DNA of 64,000 nt from Streptomyces sp. Tu 3180 (lineage in GTDB: Bacteria; Actinomycetota; Actinomycetes; Streptomycetales; Streptomycetaceae): contig NZ_WOXS01000002.1 of assembly GCF_009852415.1 (NCBI RefSeq), forward strand, positions 5,930,001 to 5,994,000, read 5' to 3'. The notes under the pieces are model-generated. The model did no database searches. It was not told the origin of the DNA and saw nothing but the letters and a program-made list of their open reading frames with translations. A program made the translations under genes and the position numbers. This document shows, one piece after another, positions 1 to 7,045 of the stretch. Position 1 is the stretch's first letter, and every line of letters begins with the position of its first letter.

Positions 1-449
1 GGCCCCCGGGTGAGGCAGGTGCTGCCGCACGAGCGTAGGTGTCATAGGTAAGCGCCCCAATCAGCCGAGAGTTGCCGCAGTGCCCGATTCCCTGGCCCCC
101 GTGCAGTGCGCTCGCACTTCCCCCGTATGCCAGGAAACTGCGCCCTCGACGTGTCGTCCAGTGGAAGGAGGCGACGGTTTGGTGGTTGCTCGTGCCAGTG
201 GCAAGAATTCACCTCCCGGTAATCCGGGACCGCGCGATCCCGCCGGGGAAGGGGCGGGCCGGTGCGGGGCGCCGCCGAGGTGCCCGGTAACGTCGCGGCC
301 GGAGCGCGTGCCGGCCGGGCCGGGCGCTTCCGTCGCGAGGGCGACCGAAAACGCCTCTTGCGCACCGGCGGATCCCCGGCGCACCGGCGCGCGGACACCG
401 CGTACGCGCCGGGGTGGGGGAGCGGCTCGTGAGGGCCTCGTTTGAGGGT
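1..449. other. Upstream region with no recognised gene
   Basis: I see no convincing gene here. The open frames on both strands are rich in Arg and Pro and look like by-products of the high G+C content. None has a good ribosome binding site followed by protein-like codon use. The end of an upstream gene is not visible, so this is probably the intergenic region before the SprT-like gene at 635. The stretch around 240-420 is full of short G+C inverted repeats that I could not resolve into one terminator. Confidence 0.4.
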
Positions 450-542
450 GACGGCGGGAGACGGGTGGGCGTACGTCAGACTACGCACCACCTTGCGGTG
501 AGCTGCGAGGCTTCTCCGCAGATCAGCGCACCCGCCCTCGTC
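450..542. ncRNA. Candidate structured RNA (multibranched fold)
   Basis: By eye this stretch folds into one closed multibranch structure. The closing helix has three parts: 450-453 with 539-542, 456-458 with 535-537, and 462-467 with 529-534. Inside it sit three hairpins: 469-473/482-486, 489-492/497-500, and 503-509/514-521 with one bulged base. Another small hairpin (551-554/561-564) follows. The four-base loop of the middle hairpin reads TTGC on + and GCAA, a GNRA tetraloop, on the minus strand, so the transcribed strand is uncertain. It could be a 5' leader element of the gene at 635 or a minus-strand small RNA. I do not recognise a known Rfam family. Chance folding of G+C-rich DNA is the main alternative. 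Confidence 0.3.
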
Positions 543-634
543 GGGACGCATCAGCGGCAACTGACGGGTACGTGCAAATTATTTGGGATGCCCCGGAATC
601 GGAACACGGAGGCACCCAGGCTCGTTGTCATTAC

Positions 635-1234
635 GTGAGCACGACACAGACACCACCTGTCCTCGCCGCAGAGCTGGCACAGGCGTGGGCCGACATCCAG
701 CGGTACCACCCCGAGCTGCCCGATCTTGCCGCGCCCGAGTCCCTGATCGGGGAGTCGTCGTCCGCATGCGGTCACGAACTCTCCTTCGAACGACTGCTGC
801 ACGAGGCAGTCCACGGCGTCGCCGCCGCGCGCGGCGTGCGCGACACATCCCGCGCCGGCCGCTACCACAACCGCAGATTCCTCGCCATCGCCGAGGAGCT
901 GGGCCTGGACCACCCCGAGGAGCCGCACCCCAGCAGCGGCTTCTCCCTGGTCACGCTCACTCCCGAGGCGAAGCGCCGCTACCGCCCGACGATCGAACGC
1001 CTCCAGCGCGCCCTGAAGGCCCACTCCGCGGCGACCGCGGGCGACACCGCCCGCAGCTTCCGCGGCCCGGCCGCCCGGCACGGCTCCTCCGGCGGCGGCG
1101 TCCGGGTCAAGGCCGTCTGCGACTGCGGCCGCAACGTCCGCGTCGTCCCGTCGGTGCTGGCCCAGGCCCCCATCGTCTGCGGCGGCTGCGGCAAGCCCTT
1201 CCGCATCCCGGAGGTCGTGGGGGCGGCGAGCTGA
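635..1234 (+). CDS. SprT-like zinc metallopeptidase-family protein with zinc ribbon
   Basis: This 199-residue soluble protein has an HExxH motif (His56-Glu57 to His60). It is followed 18 residues later by His78 within YHNRRF, the spacing and pattern of SprT-like zincins, where a third histidine completes the metal site. The C terminus holds a zinc ribbon-like pair, C162/C164 and C182/C185, also typical of SprT-like proteins. A basic linker rich in Ala, Arg and Ser separates the two parts. I chose GTG at 635 because the protein-like sequence begins there. An in-frame GTG at 572 would add 21 residues, and neither start has a well-spaced ribosome binding site. Whether it is an active protease is not shown. 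Eukaryotic SPRTN cleaves DNA-protein crosslinks, but bacterial members of this family are poorly understood. It lies alone upstream of the rpsP operon. Confidence 0.8.
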   Translation: MSTTQTPPVLAAELAQAWADIQRYHPELPDLAAPESLIGESSSACGHELSFERLLHEAVHGVAAARGVRDTSRAGRYHNRRFLAIAEELGLDHPEEPHPSSGFSLVTLTPEAKRRYRPTIERLQRALKAHSAATAGDTARSFRGPAARHGSSGGGVRVKAVCDCGRNVRVVPSVLAQAPIVCGGCGKPFRIPEVVGAAS

Positions 1235-1486
1235 CCGAGTCCGGCATTTCGTGGATGCCGGAAAAGGGAAGCCGCCGGCCGCACCGCGGCCGCGGGCGGT
1301 CGTGCCTCCCCCGGGTTCTTCGGGCGGGGGGTGCCTCAGGGCGACGGGGACGCCCCGGTCCGAGCGCAACCGGGCGCTCGGGGCAGGGCGGGCGCCGGGG
1401 GCACCCCCTGCTCGAAGGGCCCGGGGGAGGCGCCTCGCGCCCGCCTTCCGCATGCCCCGCGGTCCGACGCGCCCCGCGGGGTGTGG

Positions 1487-1492
1487 CACAAT
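1487..1492 (+). promoter_or_regulatory. Likely rpsP operon promoter (-10)
   Basis: CACAAT is preceded by GTGTGG and resembles a Streptomyces HrdB -10 element. It lies about 137 bases upstream of the rpsP start, leaving a long leader. No clear TTGAC-like -35 is visible at 16-18 bases. The gap 1235-1628 otherwise holds only G+C-rich imperfect hairpins, around 1304-1335 and 1389-1433, which may end transcription of the SprT-like gene. Confidence 0.5.
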
Positions 1493-1628
1493 GGCTAGCT
1501 GTACTCGACAGCCGCACAGGACCCCTCTCTCCTCCGGCTGACGCGTCCATCGGGCACTCGGGTACCGCAACCCCACGCGGCTTCTCTCGCCGTGCCCAAC
1601 CACGTCAAATCCAGGAGAACCCACTCCC

Positions 1629-2051
1629 GTGGCAGTCAAGATCAAGCTGAAGCGTCTGGGCAAGATCCGTTCGCCTCACTACCGCATCGTCGTCGCCGAC
1701 TCCCGTACCCGCCGTGACGGCCGGGCCATCGAGGAGATCGGCAAGTACCACCCGACGTACAACCCGTCGGTGATGGAGGTCGACAGCGAGCGTGTGGCGT
1801 ACTGGCTCGGTGTCGGCGCCCAGCCGACCGAGCCCGTGCTCGCCATCCTGAAGAAGACCGGCGACTGGCAGAAGTTCAAGGGCGAGCCCGCCCCGGCTCC
1901 GCTGCTGCAGCAGGCCGAGAAGCCCGCCCGCCCGTCGTTCGAGGCGCTCGGCGGCGAGGACGAGGGCAAGGGTGAGGCGATCACCCAGAAGAAGAAGGCT
2001 GACAAGAAGGACGAGGCCGCGGCCGAGTCCTCTGCGTCGACCGAGGCCTGA
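1629..2051 (+). CDS. rpsP: 30S ribosomal protein bS16
   Basis: This is ribosomal protein bS16, a component of the small subunit body that binds 16S rRNA early in assembly. The N terminus (AVKIKLKRLGKIRSPHYRIV) is the family signature. At 140 residues it is longer than the roughly 80-90-residue core because of an Ala/Glu/Lys-rich tail of about 50 residues, which is usual in actinomycetes. The GTG start has an AGGAGA ribosome binding site at 1613-1618. It is the first gene of rpsP-khpA-rimM-trmD and is followed after 2 bases by khpA, so the two are probably cotranscribed and translationally coupled. Confidence 0.98.
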   Translation: MAVKIKLKRLGKIRSPHYRIVVADSRTRRDGRAIEEIGKYHPTYNPSVMEVDSERVAYWLGVGAQPTEPVLAILKKTGDWQKFKGEPAPAPLLQQAEKPARPSFEALGGEDEGKGEAITQKKKADKKDEAAAESSASTEA

Positions 2052-2053
2052 GC

Positions 2054-2293
2054 ATGCTCGAGGAGGCTCTCGAGCACCTCGTGAAGGGCATCGTCGACAA
2101 CCCTGACGATGTGCAGGTGGCCTCACGCAACCTGCGCCGCGGGCGTGTGCTCGAGGTCCGGGTCCACCCGGACGACCTCGGCAAGGTGATCGGTCGCAAC
2201 GGCCGCACCGCACGTGCCCTGCGCACCGTCGTGGGCGCCATCGGCGGCCGCGGTGTCCGGGTCGACCTCGTCGACGTGGACCACGTCCGCTGA
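2054..2293 (+). CDS. khpA: KH-domain RNA-binding protein KhpA
   Basis: This 79-residue protein consists of one KH domain. Its GxxG loop is GRNG at residues 47-50 within the helix-loop-helix VIGRNGRTARALR. Such proteins bind single-stranded RNA. In Gram-positive bacteria KhpA pairs with KhpB (Jag/EloR) and influences cell elongation and RNA stability. It sits between rpsP and rimM, its conserved actinobacterial location. The ATG follows the rpsP stop by 2 bases, which suggests coupling to rpsP translation. A strong hairpin lies just downstream and may reduce read-through into rimM-trmD. Confidence 0.95.
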   Translation: MLEEALEHLVKGIVDNPDDVQVASRNLRRGRVLEVRVHPDDLGKVIGRNGRTARALRTVVGAIGGRGVRVDLVDVDHVR

Positions 2294-2309
2294 CGCCTAT
2301 CGCAACCGG

Positions 2310-2351
2310 CACGGGCCGGGGAGGGCCCCTCGGGGCCCTCCCCGGCCCGTG
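2310..2351 (+). terminator. 20-bp perfect hairpin between khpA and rimM
   Basis: Two 20-base arms, 2310-2329 and 2332-2351, are exactly complementary with only two bases between them. No run of T follows, as is common for Streptomyces terminators. Its place inside an operon suggests partial termination, RNA processing or 3'-end protection of the rpsP-khpA message rather than a full stop. Confidence 0.75.
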
Positions 2352-2378
2352 GTCGTAGACCAGGAGAAAAAAAGTACC

Positions 2379-2921
2379 GTGCAGCTGGTAGTCGCTCGCA
2401 TCGGCCGCGCCCACGGCATTAAGGGCGAGGTCACCGTCGAGGTCCGTACCGACGAGCCCGAACTGCGGCTCGCCCCCGGCGCCGTCCTGGCCACCGAACC
2501 GGCCTCGGCCGGTCCGCTGACCATCGAGACGGGCCGCGTCCACAGCGGCCGCCTCCTGCTGCGCTTCGAGGGCGTGCGCGACCGCACCGCCGCCGAGGCC
2601 CTGCGCAACACCCTCCTGATCGCCGAGGTCGACCCCGAGGAACTGCCCGAGGGCGAGGACGAGTACTACGACCACCAGCTGATCGACCTCGACGTCGTCA
2701 CCGAGGACGGCGAGCAGGTCGGCCGGATCACCGAGATCTCGCACCTGCCCACCCAGGACCTCTTCGTGGTCGAGCGCCCCGACGGCAGCGAGGTGTTCGT
2801 GCCGTTCGTCGGGGAGATCGTCACCGAGATCGACCTGGAGGAGCAGCGGGCGGTCATCGCCCCGCCACCCGGCCTGATCGACGACCGCGCCGAGATCGCG
2901 TCCCCCCGGGACGAGGCCTAG
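2379..2921 (+). CDS. rimM: Ribosome maturation factor RimM
   Basis: RimM binds ribosomal protein uS19 and helps mature the head of the 30S subunit. The protein is 180 residues, normal for the family. The N-terminal RimM domain begins with LVVARIGRAHGIKGEV, and the C-terminal PRC-barrel half contains YYDHQLIDLDV and the conserved end VPFVGEIV. The GTG start at 2379 follows GGAG at 2363-2366 after an A-rich spacer. Longer upstream extensions would run through the khpA-rimM hairpin and are unlikely. It abuts trmD with no gap, as in most bacteria, so both are almost certainly one transcript. Confidence 0.97.
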   Translation: MQLVVARIGRAHGIKGEVTVEVRTDEPELRLAPGAVLATEPASAGPLTIETGRVHSGRLLLRFEGVRDRTAAEALRNTLLIAEVDPEELPEGEDEYYDHQLIDLDVVTEDGEQVGRITEISHLPTQDLFVVERPDGSEVFVPFVGEIVTEIDLEEQRAVIAPPPGLIDDRAEIASPRDEA

Positions 2922-3755
2922 ATGCGGCTCGACGTCGTCACGATCTTCCCCGAGTACCTCGAACCGCTGAACGTCTCCCTCGTGGGCAAGGCGCGCGCGC
3001 GTGGACAGCTGAACGTGCACGTGCACGACCTGCGCTCGTGGACCTACGACCGGCACAACACCGTCGACGACACCCCGTACGGCGGCGGCCCCGGCATGGT
3101 CATGAAGACCGAGCCGTGGGGAGACGCGCTGGACACCGTCCTGGCCGACGGCTACGAGACCGGCTCCCGCGAGCCGGCCCTGATCGTCCCCACCCCCAGC
3201 GGCCGCCCCTTCACCCAGGAACTCGCGGTCCACCTCTCCGAGCGCCCCTGGCTGATCTTCACCCCGGCCCGCTACGAGGGCATCGACCGGCGCGTCATCG
3301 ACGAGTACGCGACCCGGATACCGGTGTACGAGGTGTCCATCGGCGACTACGTCCTGGCCGGCGGCGAGGCGGCCGTCCTCGTCGTCACCGAGGCCGTGGC
3401 ACGGCTGCTGCCCGGCGTCCTGGGCAACGCGGAGTCGCACCGGGACGACTCCTTCGCGCCCGGCGCCATGGCCGGCCTCCTGGAGGGCCCCGTCTACACC
3501 AAGCCGCCCGTCTGGCGCGACCGGCCGATCCCGGAGGTGCTGCTCAGCGGCCACCACGGGAAGATCGCCCGCTGGCGGCGCGACGAGGCGCTGAGGCGCA
3601 CCACGGAGCACCGGCCCGACCTCATCGAGCGCTGCGACCCCAGGAGCTTCGACAAGAAGGACCGCGAGATGCTGTCCGTCCTCGGCTGGGAACCGGACCC
3701 GGCGGGGGAGTCGCACGGCCGATTTTGGCGCAGGACCGGCGGCGTGGAAGAATAG
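2922..3755 (+). CDS. trmD: tRNA (guanine37-N1)-methyltransferase TrmD
   Basis: TrmD adds a methyl group from S-adenosylmethionine to G37 of tRNAs reading CNN codons, which prevents +1 frameshifting. It is an essential SPOUT-fold, trefoil-knot enzyme that works as a dimer. The start MRLDVVTIFPEYLEPL, the catalytic-loop region DTPYGGGPGM, and the knot segments ARYEGIDRR and SIGDYVLAGGE are all present. At 277 residues it is somewhat longer than the roughly 250-residue E. coli enzyme. The ATG directly follows the rimM stop codon, so the two are translationally coupled. A short hairpin around 3783-3797 separates it from rplS. Confidence 0.98.
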   Translation: MRLDVVTIFPEYLEPLNVSLVGKARARGQLNVHVHDLRSWTYDRHNTVDDTPYGGGPGMVMKTEPWGDALDTVLADGYETGSREPALIVPTPSGRPFTQELAVHLSERPWLIFTPARYEGIDRRVIDEYATRIPVYEVSIGDYVLAGGEAAVLVVTEAVARLLPGVLGNAESHRDDSFAPGAMAGLLEGPVYTKPPVWRDRPIPEVLLSGHHGKIARWRRDEALRRTTEHRPDLIERCDPRSFDKKDREMLSVLGWEPDPAGESHGRFWRRTGGVEE

Positions 3756-3889
3756 GCCGCTGTTGTGCGTCGTCCGGCGTGCGCCCCTGCCGCAGGGGGA
3801 CACGACGCCCGCCCCGCACCGCACACCCGAGATCCCGAAACCCTAGTTGCCGTTGATGACCTGCGGCATCAGCGAAGAAAGCAGACGAA

Positions 3890-4240
3890 ATGTCTCACCT
3901 GCTCGACTCCGTCGACTCCGCGTCGCTGCGCAGCGACGTCCCGAGCTTCCGCCCCGGCGACACCGTCAACGTCCACGTGCGCGTCATCGAGGGCAACCGC
4001 TCCCGTGTGCAGCAGTTCAAGGGCGTGGTGATCCGCCGCCAGGGTTCCGGCGTGCGCGAGACCTTCACGGTCCGCAAGGTCTCCTTCTCCGTCGGCGTCG
4101 AGCGCACCTTCCCGGTGCACACCCCGATCGTCGAGAAGATCGAGCTCGTCACCAAGGGTGACGTCCGTCGCGCCAAGCTGTACTACCTGCGCGAGCTGCG
4201 CGGCAAGGCGGCGAAGATCAAGGAGAAGCGCGAGAACTGA
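3890..4240 (+). CDS. rplS: 50S ribosomal protein bL19
   Basis: bL19 lies at the interface of the large and small ribosomal subunits. The 116-residue protein has the family core PGDTVNVHVRVIEGNRSRVQ and the C-terminal KIELVTKGDVRRAKLYYLR, with the usual basic tail. The start is ATG at 3890, preceded by a purine-rich GAAGAAAGCAGACGA tract that serves as a ribosome binding site. A 134-base gap with a CCCCTG...CAGGGG hairpin separates it from trmD. It may therefore have its own promoter or be an attenuated extension of the operon. The signal peptidase cluster follows 45 bases later. Confidence 0.98.
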   Translation: MSHLLDSVDSASLRSDVPSFRPGDTVNVHVRVIEGNRSRVQQFKGVVIRRQGSGVRETFTVRKVSFSVGVERTFPVHTPIVEKIELVTKGDVRRAKLYYLRELRGKAAKIKEKREN

Positions 4241-4285
4241 GCGCTTTACCGGCGTCATATCACGGCCGGATAGCATCTGGCCCCG

Positions 4286-5026
4286 ATGGACACCGAAGCA
4301 CAGCCGACGGAGCGCGATCGCTCCTCTCGCCCGGCCGCATCCGAGGACACCTCGGGGGCGCCCGGCCCGGAGGGGCGGTCGCGTTCCGCGTTGGTGCCGC
4401 GCGTGGCGGGACGGGTCCCCGGCGGGTGGGTCACCCTGACCCTGCTGCTCTGCCTGCTGTTCCTGCTGGCGCTCAACACGTTCGTGGCGCGGCCGTTCCA
4501 GATCCCCAGCGGCTCCATGGAACCCGGATTGAGGCCCGGCGACCGCGTTCTCGTAAACAAGGTGGCGTACCGCTTCGGCACCGGGCCGCACCGCGGCGAC
4601 GTGGTTGTGTTCGACGGCACCGGGTATTTCGGTGAGGCCGACTACATCAAGCGGGTCGTCGGGGTGGGCGGGGACCGTGTGGTCTGCTGCGACAGCGAGG
4701 GGAGGATCCGGGTGAACGGCCGGTCGGTCGACGAGTCGGGCTTCCTGTTCCCCGGCGACAGCCCCTCCGCGGTGCCCTTCGACGTCGTCGTGCCCGACGG
4801 GCGCCTGTTCGTGCTGGGCGACCACCGCGGCGACTCCAGCGACTCCCGCGACCACCTCGGATCGCCCGGCGGCGGCATGATCCCGGTCGGGGACGTGATC
4901 GGCCGCGCCGACTGGATCGTCTGGCCCCTCGGCCACGCCACCCGGCTGCACCGCCCCGACGCCTACGCGCGCGTGCCCGCCCCGGGGGCGGACGCGGCGC
5001 ACCCGGCGGAGGGCGTCCATGGGTAA
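4286..5026 (+). CDS. sipW: Type I signal peptidase, SipW-like (first of four)
   Basis: Type I signal peptidases cut signal peptides from exported proteins on the outer face of the membrane with a Ser-Lys dyad. This 246-residue protein has a hydrophilic N-terminal segment, a transmembrane helix at about 48-67, the nucleophile Ser77 in PSGSME and the general base Lys122 in YIKRVVGVGGD. The late box GDHRGDSSDSRD is also present. It lacks a clear second C-terminal membrane anchor. The symbol follows the sipW-sipZ order described in Streptomyces lividans and rests on position. The ATG is nine bases after a TAGCAT -10 box (4271-4276) and has no ribosome binding site, so the mRNA may be leaderless. 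It overlaps the next gene by 8 bases. Confidence 0.93.
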   Translation: MDTEAQPTERDRSSRPAASEDTSGAPGPEGRSRSALVPRVAGRVPGGWVTLTLLLCLLFLLALNTFVARPFQIPSGSMEPGLRPGDRVLVNKVAYRFGTGPHRGDVVVFDGTGYFGEADYIKRVVGVGGDRVVCCDSEGRIRVNGRSVDESGFLFPGDSPSAVPFDVVVPDGRLFVLGDHRGDSSDSRDHLGSPGGGMIPVGDVIGRADWIVWPLGHATRLHRPDAYARVPAPGADAAHPAEGVHG

Positions 5027-6335
5027 CCGCGGCCGACCCCGCGGCGTCCCGGCCGACGCCGCGGAGAACCTGCTGCCCACCGGCTCCCGCCGCGCGCCCC
5101 GCCCGGCCGGCGGACGCACGCGCGCGGAGCGGCGCAAGCTCCAGCGCAAGGTCAAGCGGCGGCGCAGGCGCAGCGCCGTCAAGGAGATCCCCCTCCTCGT
5201 CGGTGTCGCCGTCCTGATAGCGCTGGTGCTGAAGACGTTCCTCGTCCAGGCCTTCGTCATCCCGTCCGGCTCCATGGAGCAGACGATCCAGATCGGTGAC
5301 CGGGTGCTCGTCGACAAGCTCACCCCGTGGTTCGGCTCCAGGCCGCAGCGCGGGGACGTCGTCGTGTTCAAGGACCCCGGCGGCTGGCTCCAGGACGAGC
5401 AGCCCGCGCCGAAGAAGGAGGACCCGGTCGGGATCAAGCAGATCAAGGAAGGGCTCACCTTCATCGGTCTGCTGCCGTCCGACAACGAGAAGGACCTCAT
5501 CAAGCGGGTCGTCGGGGTCGGCGGCGACCGCGTCCGGTGCTGCGACGCGCAGGGGCGGGTCACCGTCAACGACGTCCCCCTGGACGAGGACTACCTGTAT
5601 CCCGGCAACGCCCCGTCGGTGACGCCGTTCGACGTCACCGTCCCCGAGGGGCGGCTGTGGGTGATGGGCGACCACCGGGAGAACTCCGCCGACTCCCGCT
5701 CCCACCAGGACACCGACTACGGCGGCACCGTCTCCGAGGACCAGGTGGTGGGCCGGGCCATGGTCATCGCCTGGCCGCTCGGCCACTGGAGCACACTGGA
5801 GGAACCGAAAACCTACGCGTCCGTGTCGGACTCGGCGTCCGGGTCGACCGCTGCCGCCCGGCTGTCGCATAGGGTTGCCCCGGACGATCCGAACGGGATG
5901 GTCCGGCTCCCGAGCCCTGCGGAACTCCCGCTCGTTATGGGAGTGGTGGGCCTGCGCCGCGGATGGGGCAGGCGGCGGCAGAGAGTAAGGAGTTGGCGTG
6001 GGGGATGCGGCGGTCGGCGCACGGTCCGGACACGAGGGCGAGGAGCGGCATGGACGTGGCGTGGGAGCGGCGTACCAGGCCGCGGACGACTCCGTGACCT
6101 CCGGGAAGCACGTCCCGTCGGGTGGCGGCGACGGGCCCGGGGACCGGCAGCCCCCCGCGGCGGAAGGGGGAGCGGGCGACAGCACGCCCCAGGCGAAGAA
6201 GCCCCGCTCCTTCTGGAAGGAACTGCCGATCCTGGTCGGCATCGCGCTGGTGCTGGCGCTGCTGATCAAGACGTTCCTGGTGCAGGCGTTCTCCATCCCG
6301 TCCGACTCGATGCAGAACACCCTCCAGCAGGGTGA
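5019..6335 (+). CDS. sipX: Type I signal peptidase, SipX-like (second of four; uncertain C terminus)
   Basis: This second signal peptidase starts at ATG 5019, inside the end of the previous gene. It has a very basic N terminus (RRKLQRKVKRRRRR), a membrane helix at about 57-78, the catalytic Ser85 in IPSGSM and Lys162 in LIKRVVGVGGD, and the GDHRENSADSRS box. Normal protein-like sequence ends around residue 270, followed by an Arg-rich tail. The frame has no stop until 6335 and so overlaps the next gene by 338 bases, in a region where codon use clearly belongs to that next gene. A TAA lies at 5986-5988 in another frame just before that gene. Either the protein truly carries this long tail or an indel near the end has removed the normal stop. 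The catalytic part is not in doubt. Confidence 0.8.
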   Translation: MGNRGRPRGVPADAAENLLPTGSRRAPRPAGGRTRAERRKLQRKVKRRRRRSAVKEIPLLVGVAVLIALVLKTFLVQAFVIPSGSMEQTIQIGDRVLVDKLTPWFGSRPQRGDVVVFKDPGGWLQDEQPAPKKEDPVGIKQIKEGLTFIGLLPSDNEKDLIKRVVGVGGDRVRCCDAQGRVTVNDVPLDEDYLYPGNAPSVTPFDVTVPEGRLWVMGDHRENSADSRSHQDTDYGGTVSEDQVVGRAMVIAWPLGHWSTLEEPKTYASVSDSASGSTAAARLSHRVAPDDPNGMVRLPSPAELPLVMGVVGLRRGWGRRRQRVRSWRGGCGGRRTVRTRGRGAAWTWRGSGVPGRGRLRDLREARPVGWRRRARGPAAPRGGRGSGRQHAPGEEAPLLLEGTADPGRHRAGAGAADQDVPGAGVLHPVRLDAEHPPAG

Positions 6336-6978
6336 CCGCGTCCTGGTCGACAAGCTCACCCCTTGGTTCGGCTCCGAGCCCGAGCGCGGCGAGGTCGTCG
6401 TCTTCCACGACCCCGACAACTGGCTGGCGGGCGAGCCGACGCCCACCCCGAACGCCCTGCAGAAGGGCCTCAGCTGGATCGGCCTGATGCCGTCCGCGGA
6501 GGAGAAGGACCTGATCAAGCGGGTCGTCGGGGTCGGCGGTGACACGGTCGAGTGCAAGGGCACCGGCCCGCTGAGGGTCAACGGCAAGGCGCTGGACGAG
6601 CCGTACGTCTACCCCGGCAACACCCCGTGCAGCCAGGACGACCAGGGCGGCCAGTTCAAGGTCGAGGTTCCCGAGGGGCACATCTGGGTGATGGGCGACC
6701 ACCGGCAGAACTCCCGGGACTCGCGGTACAACCAGGCCGACAAGAACAACGGCATGGTCCCCGTGGAGGAGGTCGTGGGCCGCGCCATCGTCATCGCCTG
6801 GCCCATCAACCGCTGGAACAACCTGCCGGTCCCGGACACCTTCGACCAGCCCGGTCTGAACACCCAGGCGTCGGCGGCCGCGGCCCTGTCGGTCGCGCCG
6901 CAGGGACTCGCGCTCGCGGGCGCGGTGCCGCTGGTGCTGCTGCGCCGCAGGCGCGGCGGCGGTGGCGACGGCCGCTGA
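5998..6978 (+). CDS. sipY: Type I signal peptidase, SipY-like (third of four)
   Basis: This third signal peptidase has 326 residues. After a hydrophilic N-terminal tail of about 70 residues comes a membrane helix at 76-95. The nucleophile Ser104 lies in IPSDSM, where Asp replaces the more usual Gly, and the base Lys174 in DLIKRVVGVGGD. The GDHRQNSRDSRY box follows. A second hydrophobic stretch near 297-315 ends in RRRRGGG, so the protein is probably anchored at both ends, as are most Streptomyces Sip proteins. The GTG start at 5998 has a strong AAGGAG site at 5988-5993 with 4-base spacing. It may be cotranscribed with the two genes upstream. Confidence 0.93.
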   Translation: MGDAAVGARSGHEGEERHGRGVGAAYQAADDSVTSGKHVPSGGGDGPGDRQPPAAEGGAGDSTPQAKKPRSFWKELPILVGIALVLALLIKTFLVQAFSIPSDSMQNTLQQGDRVLVDKLTPWFGSEPERGEVVVFHDPDNWLAGEPTPTPNALQKGLSWIGLMPSAEEKDLIKRVVGVGGDTVECKGTGPLRVNGKALDEPYVYPGNTPCSQDDQGGQFKVEVPEGHIWVMGDHRQNSRDSRYNQADKNNGMVPVEEVVGRAIVIAWPINRWNNLPVPDTFDQPGLNTQASAAAALSVAPQGLALAGAVPLVLLRRRRGGGGDGR

Positions 6979-7008
6979 GCGGTCGCCGGGAGAGCGTCCC
7001 GCCGAGGG

Positions 7009-7038
7009 CTGACCCGGTCCGGTACCGCCGGGTAGGGT
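7009..7038 (+). promoter_or_regulatory. Promoter for leaderless sipZ-like gene
   Basis: A -35-like CTGACC (7009-7014) is followed after 18 bases by the -10 element TAGGGT (7033-7038). The sipZ-like ATG lies 7 bases beyond the -10, exactly where transcription would be expected to begin. The mRNA is therefore probably leaderless. Confidence 0.6.
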
Positions 7039-7045
7039 GCGGCCC

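Noticed and set aside
42..560. Long minus-strand open frame of 172 residues at the window start
   Set aside because: It is rich in Arg and Pro, has no clear ribosome binding site and overlaps the candidate structured RNA. High G+C DNA gives many such frames.
3756..3889. Possible ribosomal protein L19 leader element
   Set aside because: A small hairpin is present, but I could not match it to a known L19 leader, and the known types are from other phyla.
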